Part shown: piece by piece, positions 20,243-30,795 of the stretch
Layout of the letters: each line of letters begins with the position of its first letter
How positions within the stretch are numbered: position 1 is the stretch's first letter
Assembly: GCA_031976395.1 (NCBI GenBank)
Contig: DALYLJ010000012.1
Location: forward strand, 1-33,872
Source of the DNA: UBA11164 sp002420085
GTDB taxonomy: Bacteria; Pseudomonadota; Gammaproteobacteria; Xanthomonadales; Xanthomonadaceae
Direction of reading: 5' to 3'
Length of the DNA: 33,872 nt
Made by a program: the position numbers and the translations under genes
Notes under the pieces: model-generated
Database searches by the model: none
What the model saw: only the letters and a program-made list of their open reading frames with translations
Told to the model about the DNA's origin: nothing

Positions 20243-22351
20243 TCAATCAGGCCCCTCCAGGTCGGCCTCAGGTTCGACCAGCGCCGGCACCTCGGCAATC
20301 CCCGCCGCGATGGTCGGCAGGTGATAACGCTGATCGAGTTGCCGGTTCATCTCCCCGATCACCGGCCCGGAGATCGTCCAACCGAGCGGCAGCAGATACT
20401 CGCCCGGACACAACCGGAAGTGCCAGAACCGATCGTCCGGACCGAGCGCCGACAGCAGCGCCTGACGGGCGTAGGCACCACGTGCCTCGCGGGTGGACAG
20501 CAGGCCGACGATCGGCGCCGCAACCTCGCCGCTAAGCTCCACCCTGGCCGGCGGCTGCACCGGGCAGCGGTCGTCCGCGCCCGGTGACTCGTGGGCAAAC
20601 GGCTGAATCGATGGATCGTTGCTGATGTGCAGCACCCGCAAACGCAGACGGTGGTCGCGATCCCAGGCGCGCAGGGCAGCGATCACATCGAGCAGGGTCG
20701 TGGCACCGGAATTCTCGAAGTAACCACCATCGACCAGTTGCAAAGCCGGCTCACCGGCGCCATCGACCAGGGTGCCGGCCGGGCTGACATAGGTGAAGCG
20801 GGCACTGTTCAACACCGCCTCGCCAAGTGGCAACTCGCGGCTGGGGAAATCGGCGACATCGCGGGCCGCGAACCAGTCCCCACCCTCAGGCAAGCGCTGA
20901 AACGGATGCTGCACCATCCGCTCACCGGTCTGCACCACTGTGCTGTTGAGGAACAGGGCCGGCGAGCGGACATCGGGGCGTTCGGCACTGCCATAGGCCG
21001 CCGCCAGCGGCTGAGCGAAGGCATTCTGGTCCGAACCAGGCAGCACATCGGCGAAATTACGCTCCCAGGCGTATGTCAGGGCACGACCGCGATCGTCGAA
21101 CCAGGCGCCGGGAATCAAGCGCTGGCTGAAATCCACGAACAGCATGTTGGCCAGGGTCGGCGCCAGAAAATCACGGGTCAGGAAGTCGCTCGCGGTATCG
21201 GCCAGCACCAGGCCGGCCTCACGCTGGCGATGCAATGCCGCGACCGTCGCGATACCGAGACTACCGCCGGAAACACCACTCATCGCGAAGGTTCGATCGA
21301 TGACGCGGTCGTCTCCGGCGGCATCCAGCCGACCCAGGACCAGCCCTGTCCAGGCTGCCGCCCGGATTCCGCCACCCTCGGAGGACACCAGCACGATCGG
21401 ACACGGCCCAGACCCCGGACAGCGCTCGGCCATCCAGGCATCACGGTAGGCATCGAAGCTTGGCAGGCGCGAACGATCGACCGGCAGGACCGCATCATCG
21501 ACCGCATGGGTACTCATCGCCTCGCTCAGTCGGACCAGATGATTGTCGTTGAGCCGCAGGCTGTGCAGAACCACCGCCAGCACCGCCAGCGAAGTCAGCA
21601 ACGGAAATCCACGCTGATCGCACAGCATGGTCGCAAAACCACCCGTGATCGCCAGGAACGCACCACCGGCCAGCAGGATCGCCAGCGGCCCGAGGCCGTC
21701 GAGCACCTGTGGAAACCAGACGACCAGCAGGATCACCAGCGCGTTCAACACCGCCACGCCGATCAATACCGCGATCGGGATCGGCCCCAGCGAGCGCAGG
21801 CCGGACCCACCCACCTCATCGCGCGCCGAACGCGCCAGCGGCCGCATGCCGAGCCGGACCAGCACGACATTGAATATTCGTCGCCGCCCGACGAAGCCGA
21901 GGATCAGCAGCAAGGACAGTCCGACCAGCAGGATCAAGCGGGTCGGTGACAGATCGAGATCGGCATTCGAGCGGACATCCAGCACAGCGACCCAACAGCC
22001 GGCAGCCACCAGCAATGGCACACTGGCCGCGAACAACCGAGGCAGCCAGGCACGCAGCCAGGCCCCGCGCGGATCCTGCAACGATGGCCAGCGCGGATAG
22101 CGCAGCCGATAGGCATTCCGGCCCTGATACCAGACCGCGATGGCCGCCGCCGCACTGGCCAACAGCAGGGCCGTGAAGGCCAGTCGCGAACTGCCTCGCT
22201 GGGCAACGATCAGAAACAACTCGGAAACCTGATCGACCGACAGCGCCGACGCCGCCCCGATCAGAACCACCACCAGCGGCACCCGGATCGGCCGCAGGTG
22301 ATCGATCAACAACCCCAGAAAAAAGGTCTGCCGCGAAGCACGCTCTACCAT
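20243..22351 (-). CDS. Polytopic membrane protein with C-terminal patatin-like phospholipase domain
   Basis: The 702-aa product has about seven hydrophobic segments in the first ~265 residues and then a patatin-like acyl hydrolase domain. The oxyanion-hole motif GGGIR (326-330), the nucleophile elbow GVSGG with S361, and the catalytic DGG (D541-G-G, in LVDGGYFENSG) are all intact. Patatins use a Ser-Asp dyad to cleave acyl groups from membrane lipids. The ATG at 22351 follows GGAGGGAGC, so I preferred it over a longer frame to 22417. It is divergent from the SIR2-STAND gene, with 262 bases between them, and heads a possible operon with the two small genes downstream. Patatins are known CBASS effectors, but no cyclase is present here, so housekeeping lipid turnover is equally possible. 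Confidence 0.85.
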   Translation of the reverse strand: MVERASRQTFFLGLLIDHLRPIRVPLVVVLIGAASALSVDQVSELFLIVAQRGSSRLAFTALLLASAAAAIAVWYQGRNAYRLRYPRWPSLQDPRGAWLRAWLPRLFAASVPLLVAAGCWVAVLDVRSNADLDLSPTRLILLVGLSLLLILGFVGRRRIFNVVLVRLGMRPLARSARDEVGGSGLRSLGPIPIAVLIGVAVLNALVILLVVWFPQVLDGLGPLAILLAGGAFLAITGGFATMLCDQRGFPLLTSLAVLAVVLHSLRLNDNHLVRLSEAMSTHAVDDAVLPVDRSRLPSFDAYRDAWMAERCPGSGPCPIVLVSSEGGGIRAAAWTGLVLGRLDAAGDDRVIDRTFAMSGVSGGSLGIATVAALHRQREAGLVLADTASDFLTRDFLAPTLANMLFVDFSQRLIPGAWFDDRGRALTYAWERNFADVLPGSDQNAFAQPLAAAYGSAERPDVRSPALFLNSTVVQTGERMVQHPFQRLPEGGDWFAARDVADFPSRELPLGEAVLNSARFTYVSPAGTLVDGAGEPALQLVDGGYFENSGATTLLDVIAALRAWDRDHRLRLRVLHISNDPSIQPFAHESPGADDRCPVQPPARVELSGEVAAPIVGLLSTREARGAYARQALLSALGPDDRFWHFRLCPGEYLLPLGWTISGPVIGEMNRQLDQRYHLPTIAAGIAEVPALVEPEADLEGPD

Positions 22352-22444
22352 GACCGCTCCCTCCGCACCTACGATACCCGCACTGCCATGCACGCAGCAG
22401 GTGGTGATGTCGGACACTAGCAGACATGTGAAGCCTGCACAAGC

Positions 22445-22472
22445 TCGGTGCGTGCCAGATCGGTGCGTGCCA
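22445..22472. repeat. Direct repeat TCGGTGCGTGCCA x2 in the divergent intergenic region
   Basis: Two exact 13-mers at 22445-22457 and 22460-22472 (period 15) lie between the patatin-like gene and the SIR2-STAND gene. Their position suits a regulator-binding site, but nothing else supports this. Confidence 0.5.
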
Positions 22473-22613
22473 TACTGCGTTCACGTCGCCCATACGCGAC
22501 ATCGAAAGAATCGAGGCGATCGGTCATCTACCAGCCACCCTCGCTGTCGCGTGGCCCGACCTCGAACAGTCTTCACAACCCATGAAACGCTCACTACACG
22601 TATTGGATGGAGC

Positions 22614-25600
22614 ATGGACGAACTGAATATGAATAAACAAAAGTACGAACTCTTTTCTTGTGAGCTTTCGGACACGCAAGAGAATATTCGATCCGTCTCC
22701 ATACTTGAGTTGTTCCGCTCCTATGCCATCGGTGGCATCGTGGCAATTACGGGTTCCGGGGCAGTGCGTTCACTCAATTATCCTGGATGGAAGGATTTTG
22801 CCATTGCACTTGCTGATGGAGCCATCGAGTACTTCAACGAAAAAACAGACCACCGCGCAAAAACAAACAACACTGGCCTCGCTGAATTATATGAACACGG
22901 CAAGAAAATAATCAATCAAGCGCGGAAAGACTTGCAAAACGAAAAAAATGATTTTCACGAAATCGACTCGATATCGATAATTTATAGCCTGTGCGAAAGA
23001 GAACTCAATCTACACAAAAAAGAAAAAATGGAAAAACACAACAGGAGAGCAGATGACGACAAGAATTTGTTATATGGCCGCATAAGAAAAATCTACGAGG
23101 ATCTTTTTTCGCCTATCTATGCTGTACACCGCAATGTCCCGCGTGACAGCATCTACACATATAAAATAAATAACGAAAATAGATACGGATCGATCCTGGA
23201 GCACGAGAGCAACTCTGATTTGCAGATAACACGACAGCCTGAAGCGGGCGAACAACTGAAAACGCCGAGACCGATCATCGATATACACACCACATTGATC
23301 GCTGACTGGCGTATCAGACGGTTCGCCACGCTGAACTACGATCAGGAAATTGAATTATCACTTGAGAATTTCGACTTCCAGGTGCAGAGCCTTTCTTCAG
23401 GCGCTCGTAGCGCATTCGCACGACTGGGAATCCCTGGAAGATCGATTGACATCAGTCACGATAATCTGTCGCAACTGATCTCATTCTCCGCCAACTACCC
23501 TACAGCCGAATACAACGTGCTCCACCTACACGGTACGTACACGCAGGCGAGAAGAGTTGTCGCAAGCCACCAGCATTACACAAATCGGTATGTGATCGAT
23601 CCAGATGAACACGCACTTCTGGACGCGGCGACTGACCTACTTTACCAAGGAAATGCTGTGGTCATGATCGGTGTTGGCATGACCGAGGAAGATGTCTTGA
23701 GACGACTTCGATATCTGTCCGCGCACGGTTCCATAAGTCCTGCATCTGTCTTCTGTTTCTTGCCGGGCAGCGGCAATGACAACAGCGATACACTACAGGC
23801 AATTACCATATCCCAGAAATTTGGCATCAGAACGATTTTCTATGGAACCAAACTCGGGAACGACACAGACGAAAGCTATCTTCAGAGCTTCGATCAGCAT
23901 CCGCTGGTTAAGCGGTTGGCTTCAAAGACAGCGGAACCCGTGCAGCCAACACAACTCGCTGGAATGCATAAAGAACTCGCTGAGCTGGAAACAATCAGGA
24001 CAACAAATGAGACAATCGGAAAAACAAATCACATCAGGAAGTTGATCGAGACAGTGGAGAAAAATCCAATTGAATTACCTCGCTTGTCCACTCTCTATGA
24101 AATCGGCCCGATTCTCCAAGCACTATTGAAAAATGCAAATGGTGGCGACAACCACCTCGTTACTGCAAAATGCCAGAAACTAGAACACCTGATAAGAACC
24201 CGTGCATTGCATGATTCACTGGAATTTTTTGTAACGGAAGCAAAAGCGTGGAAGCAGCGATGGAGCAAACAACCAGAACCGGTAGATTTCCGCAGTATGA
24301 TTGTACATGGTGAAAATTATGTCCGCACGGCACGGAATTTGTGTTTAGGGAATGATGACCATTATCAATTGGATTTCAAAAATGCGGATAGCGCCGATTT
24401 GAAAAAACTGGAAAGTTACCTTAGAAAAATCAATACCAATACTGTATTCATTGGCAGCAACGGTTGCGGAAAAGGCACCATATGCACGGCATGGCAAAGT
24501 ATCGTGCTCAACACGAATAATTTGAAATCGGGTACGATCCATCACTTCTACAGTTTTGACAATTCCATCGATTTTCACTCACCGTTCGACTACCTACGAA
24601 GTATTACATCGGTCACGAACGCGAGTGACAAACGCCCTCATGTCATCATACTACAACAGCCTGAAATTCTATTCGATGAAGATAGCGGACTGCCCCGATT
24701 GACCGAATGGGATCTGATATTCAGAAATCTCACGTCAACTAACATCAAGGCCGAGGAGGCGTCAAAAACAAAAAAACTGAGCCACAGCTTGAAGTTCGTT
24801 GTATTCACCTCATCCAAGCATGTCGCTGATTACTTCAGTGAAATCTGTGGGTTTTCACCAATATGGATTCAAGATGAAAGCGATTTTGTGGACTTTCTGA
24901 AATCTGTTGATCCGCTCAAGGCTGATGATAAAACCAATTTCATCACTTCACAGATGGATCGCATCATTCATTCCGCATACAGCCACGAAATTAAAGATAA
25001 TATAGACGCCTTCATCGCTGATCTCAAATTTTCGATGGCAACCACGTATCCCGGCAGAGAAAGTTTCGGCATCATTGAGGAAATAATCGAGCATGCCCAG
25101 CTCGATTCATTGAACACTCATATTGACTCCGATGTCGATAGAAGCCACGAAAAAACTTTCCTGAAAATTTATCGTCATTTGATCCTCAAGCATCTGTTCG
25201 CAGTATCCGTGCCCTGCACCTCGGCGACGCTTGCCAAATGCGCAGAATTCGACCAAGTCGCAGAATTCTACAAAATCAAACCTGCCGTAAGAAAGAGTTA
25301 TATCGAGCAAGCATTGAAGCAATTATCAGAATGGAAAATCATTTCACGAATGTACACGCATATTTCGTGGAATAAAACCCAGATCAAACACAGAGACTAC
25401 TATTACGGACTGCACAAAGGACTCAGACATTATCTTTCTGTCAAGCAAAAACTGCCATTCGCTTACGTTCAAGCACGTGAACACTGCTCATTGAGTCTGG
25501 TACAAATGGACAGCGAGCGTGGTGTACGTCTGGAAAGGCGCACGGTCGATTTTGTGATCGAAACCATTGACAGTCTGTTGAAACCGAAAGGCGCTGGTTC

Positions 25601-26804
25601 GAGCGAGCCGAGAGCAGACGATGTGCGTACAGCATTCAGCCTCATGCGTGGCACATTGCGACTTTCTTCTATACTGGCCAGTGACATCAAACTAGACTCG
25701 AATAAGAGCTTGCTCGATACCTACTTCACGCTTCTGATGAAATTCAGAACGACACTATTGGACAATCTTGGCGGCAATGGCACCAGCAAGGCAATCTATC
25801 ATCGCGAATGGGTATGGCTGTTCAATGAGGCTGCATCGGTGCGATACATCCAAGGAAATATCCATGATGCCGTCATGCTGTACGAACAAGCCTTGAAGTT
25901 TGAAAACATGCGATACCTGCATGATATCAAGCCGCGACATGAACATGTTTGTCCATCCAGAACATCTTATATACGGATCACCCTCAATCTTTGTGCCTGT
26001 CTGATCGAACGCGGCGCCTTGACAGCCGTGATCAAAAAATGCCGGACAACTCTACAAGAATTGATAGAGATTGATTCACATTATATTCAATTCAACAATA
26101 CCAATTCAACGAATAGCGGCATTAATTTTCAACCAGGCAATCAGAACCATCCGGAACTACGCAAACTCCTGTTCATCGCGAACACCTACATGGCGCGAGC
26201 AAACTTGTTGATGGCCAATGTTGATCGCACCTCTCATTCACTCGCCACAAATGAAGCACAAGAAGCTAACAGGGACCATGATCCAACTTTGTCCGCATGG
26301 AATAATCGTATACGGGCCGACATGGCGAAGTTGACGGGCGACATGGGTCAAGCTGAAATGTACATAATGAAGGCAGTAGCCGAGGCATCTGCATCAGGAT
26401 TATTGAGTCTGGAAATCGACACCAAACTATCACAGCTAGAAATTCTGGGCACTCGCGAAAACCCAACAGTTGACACTTTCAATGAACTGGATCGCATGGA
26501 AAAAGAATGCCTTCGCCTTGGACTCTCAAAATCATATTGTAGCTGCCTGATCACACGATCCATTGCCGAACACAATATCGGCGCTATCAAGGCCGCACAG
26601 GACACCCTATTCAAGGCACTCGCACTGGCATCTTCCTGCGGCCTGCGTCTGAAACGAATCGAGTCACTGCGACGACTATCGGATGTTCTGATCCGCCACG
26701 GCAGCAATGAGCGAATTGTGCGTCAAGGAGAGGAGTTGAAGGACATTGCCATGCACGAATCTGACCGTATTCACCTCAGAATCGAACATCTCCACAGACA
26801 TTGA
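22614..26804 (+). CDS. SIR2 - STAND-type NTPase - TPR-like protein, candidate antiphage sensor (Avs5-like)
   Basis: The 1396-aa product has three parts. (1) Residues about 30-400 form a SIR2-like domain: a Gly-rich turn GSGA (47-50) with a Pro-Gly-Trp after it, TLNYD (239-243, the catalytic-site NYD), HLHG (304-307, catalytic His) and a late GVGMTEEDV (353-361). Such domains cleave NAD+ in defence proteins. (2) Residues about 600-850 form a P-loop NTPase: Walker A GSNGCGKGT (614-622), Walker B VIILQQPEILFDED (677-690), then a KFVVFTSSK sensor-like strand. (3) From about 1060 onward are TPR-like helical pairs, the usual target-sensing part. The order matches SIR2-STAND (AVAST type 5) proteins. 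The ATG at 22614 starts just before the domain; a frame open to 22350 is GC-rich flank. The gene is much AT-richer than its neighbours (one 60-base line counts 32% GC, another 42%, against 67% in the patatin-like gene), so it was probably acquired horizontally. It stands alone on its strand. Confidence 0.85.
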   Translation: MDELNMNKQKYELFSCELSDTQENIRSVSILELFRSYAIGGIVAITGSGAVRSLNYPGWKDFAIALADGAIEYFNEKTDHRAKTNNTGLAELYEHGKKIINQARKDLQNEKNDFHEIDSISIIYSLCERELNLHKKEKMEKHNRRADDDKNLLYGRIRKIYEDLFSPIYAVHRNVPRDSIYTYKINNENRYGSILEHESNSDLQITRQPEAGEQLKTPRPIIDIHTTLIADWRIRRFATLNYDQEIELSLENFDFQVQSLSSGARSAFARLGIPGRSIDISHDNLSQLISFSANYPTAEYNVLHLHGTYTQARRVVASHQHYTNRYVIDPDEHALLDAATDLLYQGNAVVMIGVGMTEEDVLRRLRYLSAHGSISPASVFCFLPGSGNDNSDTLQAITISQKFGIRTIFYGTKLGNDTDESYLQSFDQHPLVKRLASKTAEPVQPTQLAGMHKELAELETIRTTNETIGKTNHIRKLIETVEKNPIELPRLSTLYEIGPILQALLKNANGGDNHLVTAKCQKLEHLIRTRALHDSLEFFVTEAKAWKQRWSKQPEPVDFRSMIVHGENYVRTARNLCLGNDDHYQLDFKNADSADLKKLESYLRKINTNTVFIGSNGCGKGTICTAWQSIVLNTNNLKSGTIHHFYSFDNSIDFHSPFDYLRSITSVTNASDKRPHVIILQQPEILFDEDSGLPRLTEWDLIFRNLTSTNIKAEEASKTKKLSHSLKFVVFTSSKHVADYFSEICGFSPIWIQDESDFVDFLKSVDPLKADDKTNFITSQMDRIIHSAYSHEIKDNIDAFIADLKFSMATTYPGRESFGIIEEIIEHAQLDSLNTHIDSDVDRSHEKTFLKIYRHLILKHLFAVSVPCTSATLAKCAEFDQVAEFYKIKPAVRKSYIEQALKQLSEWKIISRMYTHISWNKTQIKHRDYYYGLHKGLRHYLSVKQKLPFAYVQAREHCSLSLVQMDSERGVRLERRTVDFVIETIDSLLKPKGAGSSEPRADDVRTAFSLMRGTLRLSSILASDIKLDSNKSLLDTYFTLLMKFRTTLLDNLGGNGTSKAIYHREWVWLFNEAASVRYIQGNIHDAVMLYEQALKFENMRYLHDIKPRHEHVCPSRTSYIRITLNLCACLIERGALTAVIKKCRTTLQELIEIDSHYIQFNNTNSTNSGINFQPGNQNHPELRKLLFIANTYMARANLLMANVDRTSHSLATNEAQEANRDHDPTLSAWNNRIRADMAKLTGDMGQAEMYIMKAVAEASASGLLSLEIDTKLSQLEILGTRENPTVDTFNELDRMEKECLRLGLSKSYCSCLITRSIAEHNIGAIKAAQDTLFKALALASSCGLRLKRIESLRRLSDVLIRHGSNERIVRQGEELKDIAMHESDRIHLRIEHLHRH

Positions 26805-27166
26805 CAGTATTTGCCGGTCCGATCGCCCGCTCGATCCTGTCTCCAGAGGCTCGGGTTCGACTGCGACAAATGGCCAGGATGCGGTTCGGTTGCCGCCCTC
26901 CGGTCGGCGCCCCGATTCTCATGGGCGTCCACGCGCCATGGATGGGGATCTTCGGCTTCAGGCTCCCCGCGTCGATGTGGCCGAGTGCGGCCCCTCGGCC
27001 AGGGCAGCGCCTCGCGGGTGCCATCGCCGTGGCCCGAAGAATGCTCGGCGGCGCACATCCTGCCGCCTGAGAGCCGGTAAACTGTCGGCCAGGCCACCGC
27101 GAGGACTTTGCCATCGACACCGTCCGTACCGAACGTTTCGTCGCTGATTCCTGGGACGATGAAATC
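26805..27166. other. Intergenic between the SIR2-STAND gene and the M20 peptidase gene
   Basis: GC content jumps back to the high background within a few bases of the SIR2-STAND stop codon. I see no clear terminator hairpin, tRNA, integrase or direct repeat marking an insertion boundary. The last ~55 bases (from 27113) probably encode the true N-terminus of the M20 protein, behind a GAGGA site at 27101-27105. Confidence 0.45.
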
Positions 27167-28603
<1,437 letters not shown>

Positions 28604-28627
28604 ACGACCCCACTGGAGGAACTGACC

Positions 28628-28873
28628 ATGAAACTCATCATGCTCGCCCTGATCGGTCTGCTGGCCGGCCTGCTGGCCCGACTGATCAAGCCGGGCCGGG
28701 ATCGGATGGGCCTGATCGTGACCGCCCTGCTCGGCATCGCCGGTGCGATGGCGGCAACCTGGGTCGGTCAGGCACTCGGGCTGTACCGCCCGGGCCAGCC
28801 GGCCGGTTTCATCGGCGCGGTCGCCGGTGCCATCGCCCTGCTCTACCTGTATGACTGGATTCGCAAGCGCTGA
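28628..28873 (+). CDS. GlsB/YeaQ/YmgE family membrane protein
   Basis: The 81-aa product with three hydrophobic helices, Gly-rich turns (LIGLLAGLLARLIKPG, LLGIAGAMAATWVGQALGLY, GFIGAVAGAIALL) and a basic end matches the transglycosylase-associated (PF04226) family. These are small inner-membrane proteins linked to envelope or general stress; their biochemistry is unsettled. CTGGAGGAACTGACC precedes the ATG, a good ribosome-binding site. It follows the M20 peptidase by 24 bases and is followed by a related gene, so the three may share a transcript. Confidence 0.85.
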   Translation: MKLIMLALIGLLAGLLARLIKPGRDRMGLIVTALLGIAGAMAATWVGQALGLYRPGQPAGFIGAVAGAIALLYLYDWIRKR

Positions 28874-28930
28874 GCGAGTAGCCAGCGCCGCTCCAGCCAG
28901 CACCGCTCCAGCCCCGGTCCGGGAGATGCC

Positions 28931-29245
28931 ATGAACATGCCGGTCGAGTTCGCACTGTTCTTCCAATATCTGCGCGAAATCGGCAACGGCTGGCCGCTGC
29001 TGGTCGTGATCGGGGTGTTTGCCGGGGTGATCGCTCGGGCGATGTCGGCCGGACCACGCAATCACAGCATCCTGGTTACCTGCGTGCTCGGCATCGCCGG
29101 CGCCCTGCTCGGGGCCGGCACCGCGCGCTGGTTCGGGCTGAATGCCGAGGGTCCGGGCATGCTGTTCCTGCTCGCCCTGGCCGGCAGCCTGATACTGGTC
29201 TATCTGCACAACCGCATCGCCCGGCGCTTCCGGCACCGGGACTGA
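28931..29245 (+). CDS. Second small GlsB-like membrane protein
   Basis: The 104-aa product has three hydrophobic helices. Its middle (VIGVFAGVIARAMSAGPRNH, then CVLGIAGALLGAGTARWFGL) follows the same Gly-rich pattern as the gene just upstream, so it appears to be a divergent paralogue of the transglycosylase-associated type with an N-terminal extension of about 20 residues. CCGGGAG precedes the ATG at 28931. It lies 57 bases after its neighbour and is convergent with the aldehyde dehydrogenase gene, leaving only 19 bases between stops. Function unknown; an envelope stress role is inferred from the family only. Confidence 0.7.
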   Translation: MNMPVEFALFFQYLREIGNGWPLLVVIGVFAGVIARAMSAGPRNHSILVTCVLGIAGALLGAGTARWFGLNAEGPGMLFLLALAGSLILVYLHNRIARRFRHRD

Positions 29246-29264
29246 CAGCGGCCTGACGCTGCAC

Positions 29265-30779
29265 TCACGCCTTGAGATTGATCCAGGTCGCCTTGAGTTC
29301 GGTGTACTTGTCGAAGGCGTGCAGCGACTTGTCGCGGCCGTTGCCGGACTGCTTGTAGCCACCGAACGGGGCGGTCATGTCACCACCATCCCAGTAGTTC
29401 ACCCAGACACTGCCGGCACGCAGGGAACGGGCGACGCGATGGGCGCGGGTGATGTCGCGCGTCCACAGCCCGGCCGCCAGTCCGAAGATGCTGTCATTGG
29501 CGATCCGGACAGCATCCTGCTCGCTGTCGAACCCGATCGCCGAGAGCACCGGCCCGAAGATTTCCTCGCGCGCGATGCTGGCCTCGCGCGGCACTTCGTC
29601 GAACACGGTCGGTTCGATGTAGTAGCCGCCGGTCTCGGCCAACACCCGACGGCCACCCAGTGCCAGGCGCGCGCCTTCGGCGCTGCCGCGCTCGATGTAG
29701 CCGAGCACCCGCTGCATCTGAGCCTCATCGACCAGGGCGCCCATCGGTGCGCCGGGCTCCAACGGATGGCGTGGCTGCATCGTGCGGCCTTCCTCGACCA
29801 CTCGGGCGACGAACTCATCCTTGATCTCGCGCTGCACCAGCAGTCGCGAGGCTGCCGTGCAGACCTCGCCCTGGTTGTAGAAGATGCCGGACGCGGCCGC
29901 TCGGGCGGCGGCATCCAGGTCGGGGGCGTCGGCGAACACGATGTTCGGGCTCTTGCCGCCGCATTCCATGTAGGCACGCTTCATGTTGCTGCGTCCGGCA
30001 CATTGCAGCAGGTGCTTGCCGACTGCGGTCGAGCCGGTGAACACGATGCCATCGACATCCATGTGCAGGGCCAGCGGCTCGCCTGCGCCCTTGCCGAAGC
30101 CCGGCAGCACGTTCAACACGCCGGCCGGGATGCCGGCCTCGATCGCCAGTTCGGCGATGCGGATGGCGGTCAGCGGCGATTTTTCGGAGGGCTTGAGAAT
30201 GACCGAGTTGCCCATCGCCAAGGCCGGAGCGATCTTCCAGGTCGCCATCAACAACGGGAAATTCCACGGCACGATCGCAGCGATCACACCGAGCGGTTCG
30301 CGGGTCACCAGGCCGAGTTCGTCGGGGCCGGTCGGGGCCACCTCATCGTAGACCTTGTCGATCGCTTCGCCGGTCCAACTCATGCAGCGCACGGTCGCGG
30401 CCAGATCGACGTGCAGGGCGTCGTCGATCGGCTTGCCCATGTCGAGGCTTTCCAGCAGGGCCAGTTCTTCGGCATGGCTGTCGATCAGGGCGGCGAAGCG
30501 GATCAGGGTCTTCTTGCGCTGCACCGGGGTCTGTGCCGACCAGCGACCGTCCTCGAAGGCGCGTCGGGCAGCGGCAACTGCCCGTTCGACATCCTCGGCC
30601 TCGCAATCGGCAACCCGCCCGAGCAGTCGGCCGTCGATCGGGCTGATGTCGTCAAAGGTCTTGCCGGATGCGGCATCGACATGGCGACCATCGATGAATG
30701 CCTGGGTGCGAATCGACAACCGGCTGGCGCGATCGAGCCAGGTGGCATGGGTGGCGGGCTGGGTGGCAGGCAGGTTCAT
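29265..30779 (-). CDS. puuC: Aldehyde dehydrogenase, PuuC-like
   Basis: The 504-aa NAD(P)+-dependent aldehyde dehydrogenase closely resembles E. coli PuuC (gamma-glutamyl-gamma-aminobutyraldehyde dehydrogenase), including EAIDKVYDEVAPTG, IVPWNFPLLM, GNSVILKPSEKSPL, SNMKRAYMECGGKSPNIVFAD, IFYNQGEVC and PFGGYKQSGNGRDKSLHAFDK. The catalytic residues are C307 (GEVC) and E272 (MECGG). The ATG at 30779 has GGAG seven bases upstream. It starts 16 bases after the PuuR-like regulator gene, so the two form an operon. No gamma-glutamylputrescine synthetase or hydrolase is in the window, so the substrate may be another amino-aldehyde, such as the product of the aminotransferase nearby. The family call is certain; the substrate is not. 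Confidence 0.92.
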   Translation of the reverse strand: MNLPATQPATHATWLDRASRLSIRTQAFIDGRHVDAASGKTFDDISPIDGRLLGRVADCEAEDVERAVAAARRAFEDGRWSAQTPVQRKKTLIRFAALIDSHAEELALLESLDMGKPIDDALHVDLAATVRCMSWTGEAIDKVYDEVAPTGPDELGLVTREPLGVIAAIVPWNFPLLMATWKIAPALAMGNSVILKPSEKSPLTAIRIAELAIEAGIPAGVLNVLPGFGKGAGEPLALHMDVDGIVFTGSTAVGKHLLQCAGRSNMKRAYMECGGKSPNIVFADAPDLDAAARAAASGIFYNQGEVCTAASRLLVQREIKDEFVARVVEEGRTMQPRHPLEPGAPMGALVDEAQMQRVLGYIERGSAEGARLALGGRRVLAETGGYYIEPTVFDEVPREASIAREEIFGPVLSAIGFDSEQDAVRIANDSIFGLAAGLWTRDITRAHRVARSLRAGSVWVNYWDGGDMTAPFGGYKQSGNGRDKSLHAFDKYTELKATWINLKA

Positions 30780-30795
30780 GATGGCTCCGGTCGTA

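Noticed and set aside
22350..22613. Longer N-terminus for the SIR2-STAND protein
   Set aside because: The added residues come from GC-rich flank with different composition and would overlap the start of the patatin-like gene.
26846..26900. tRNA or attachment-site fragment near GGGTTCGACTGCG
   Set aside because: It resembles a T-loop only over a few bases; no flanking stem or acceptor arm can be formed.
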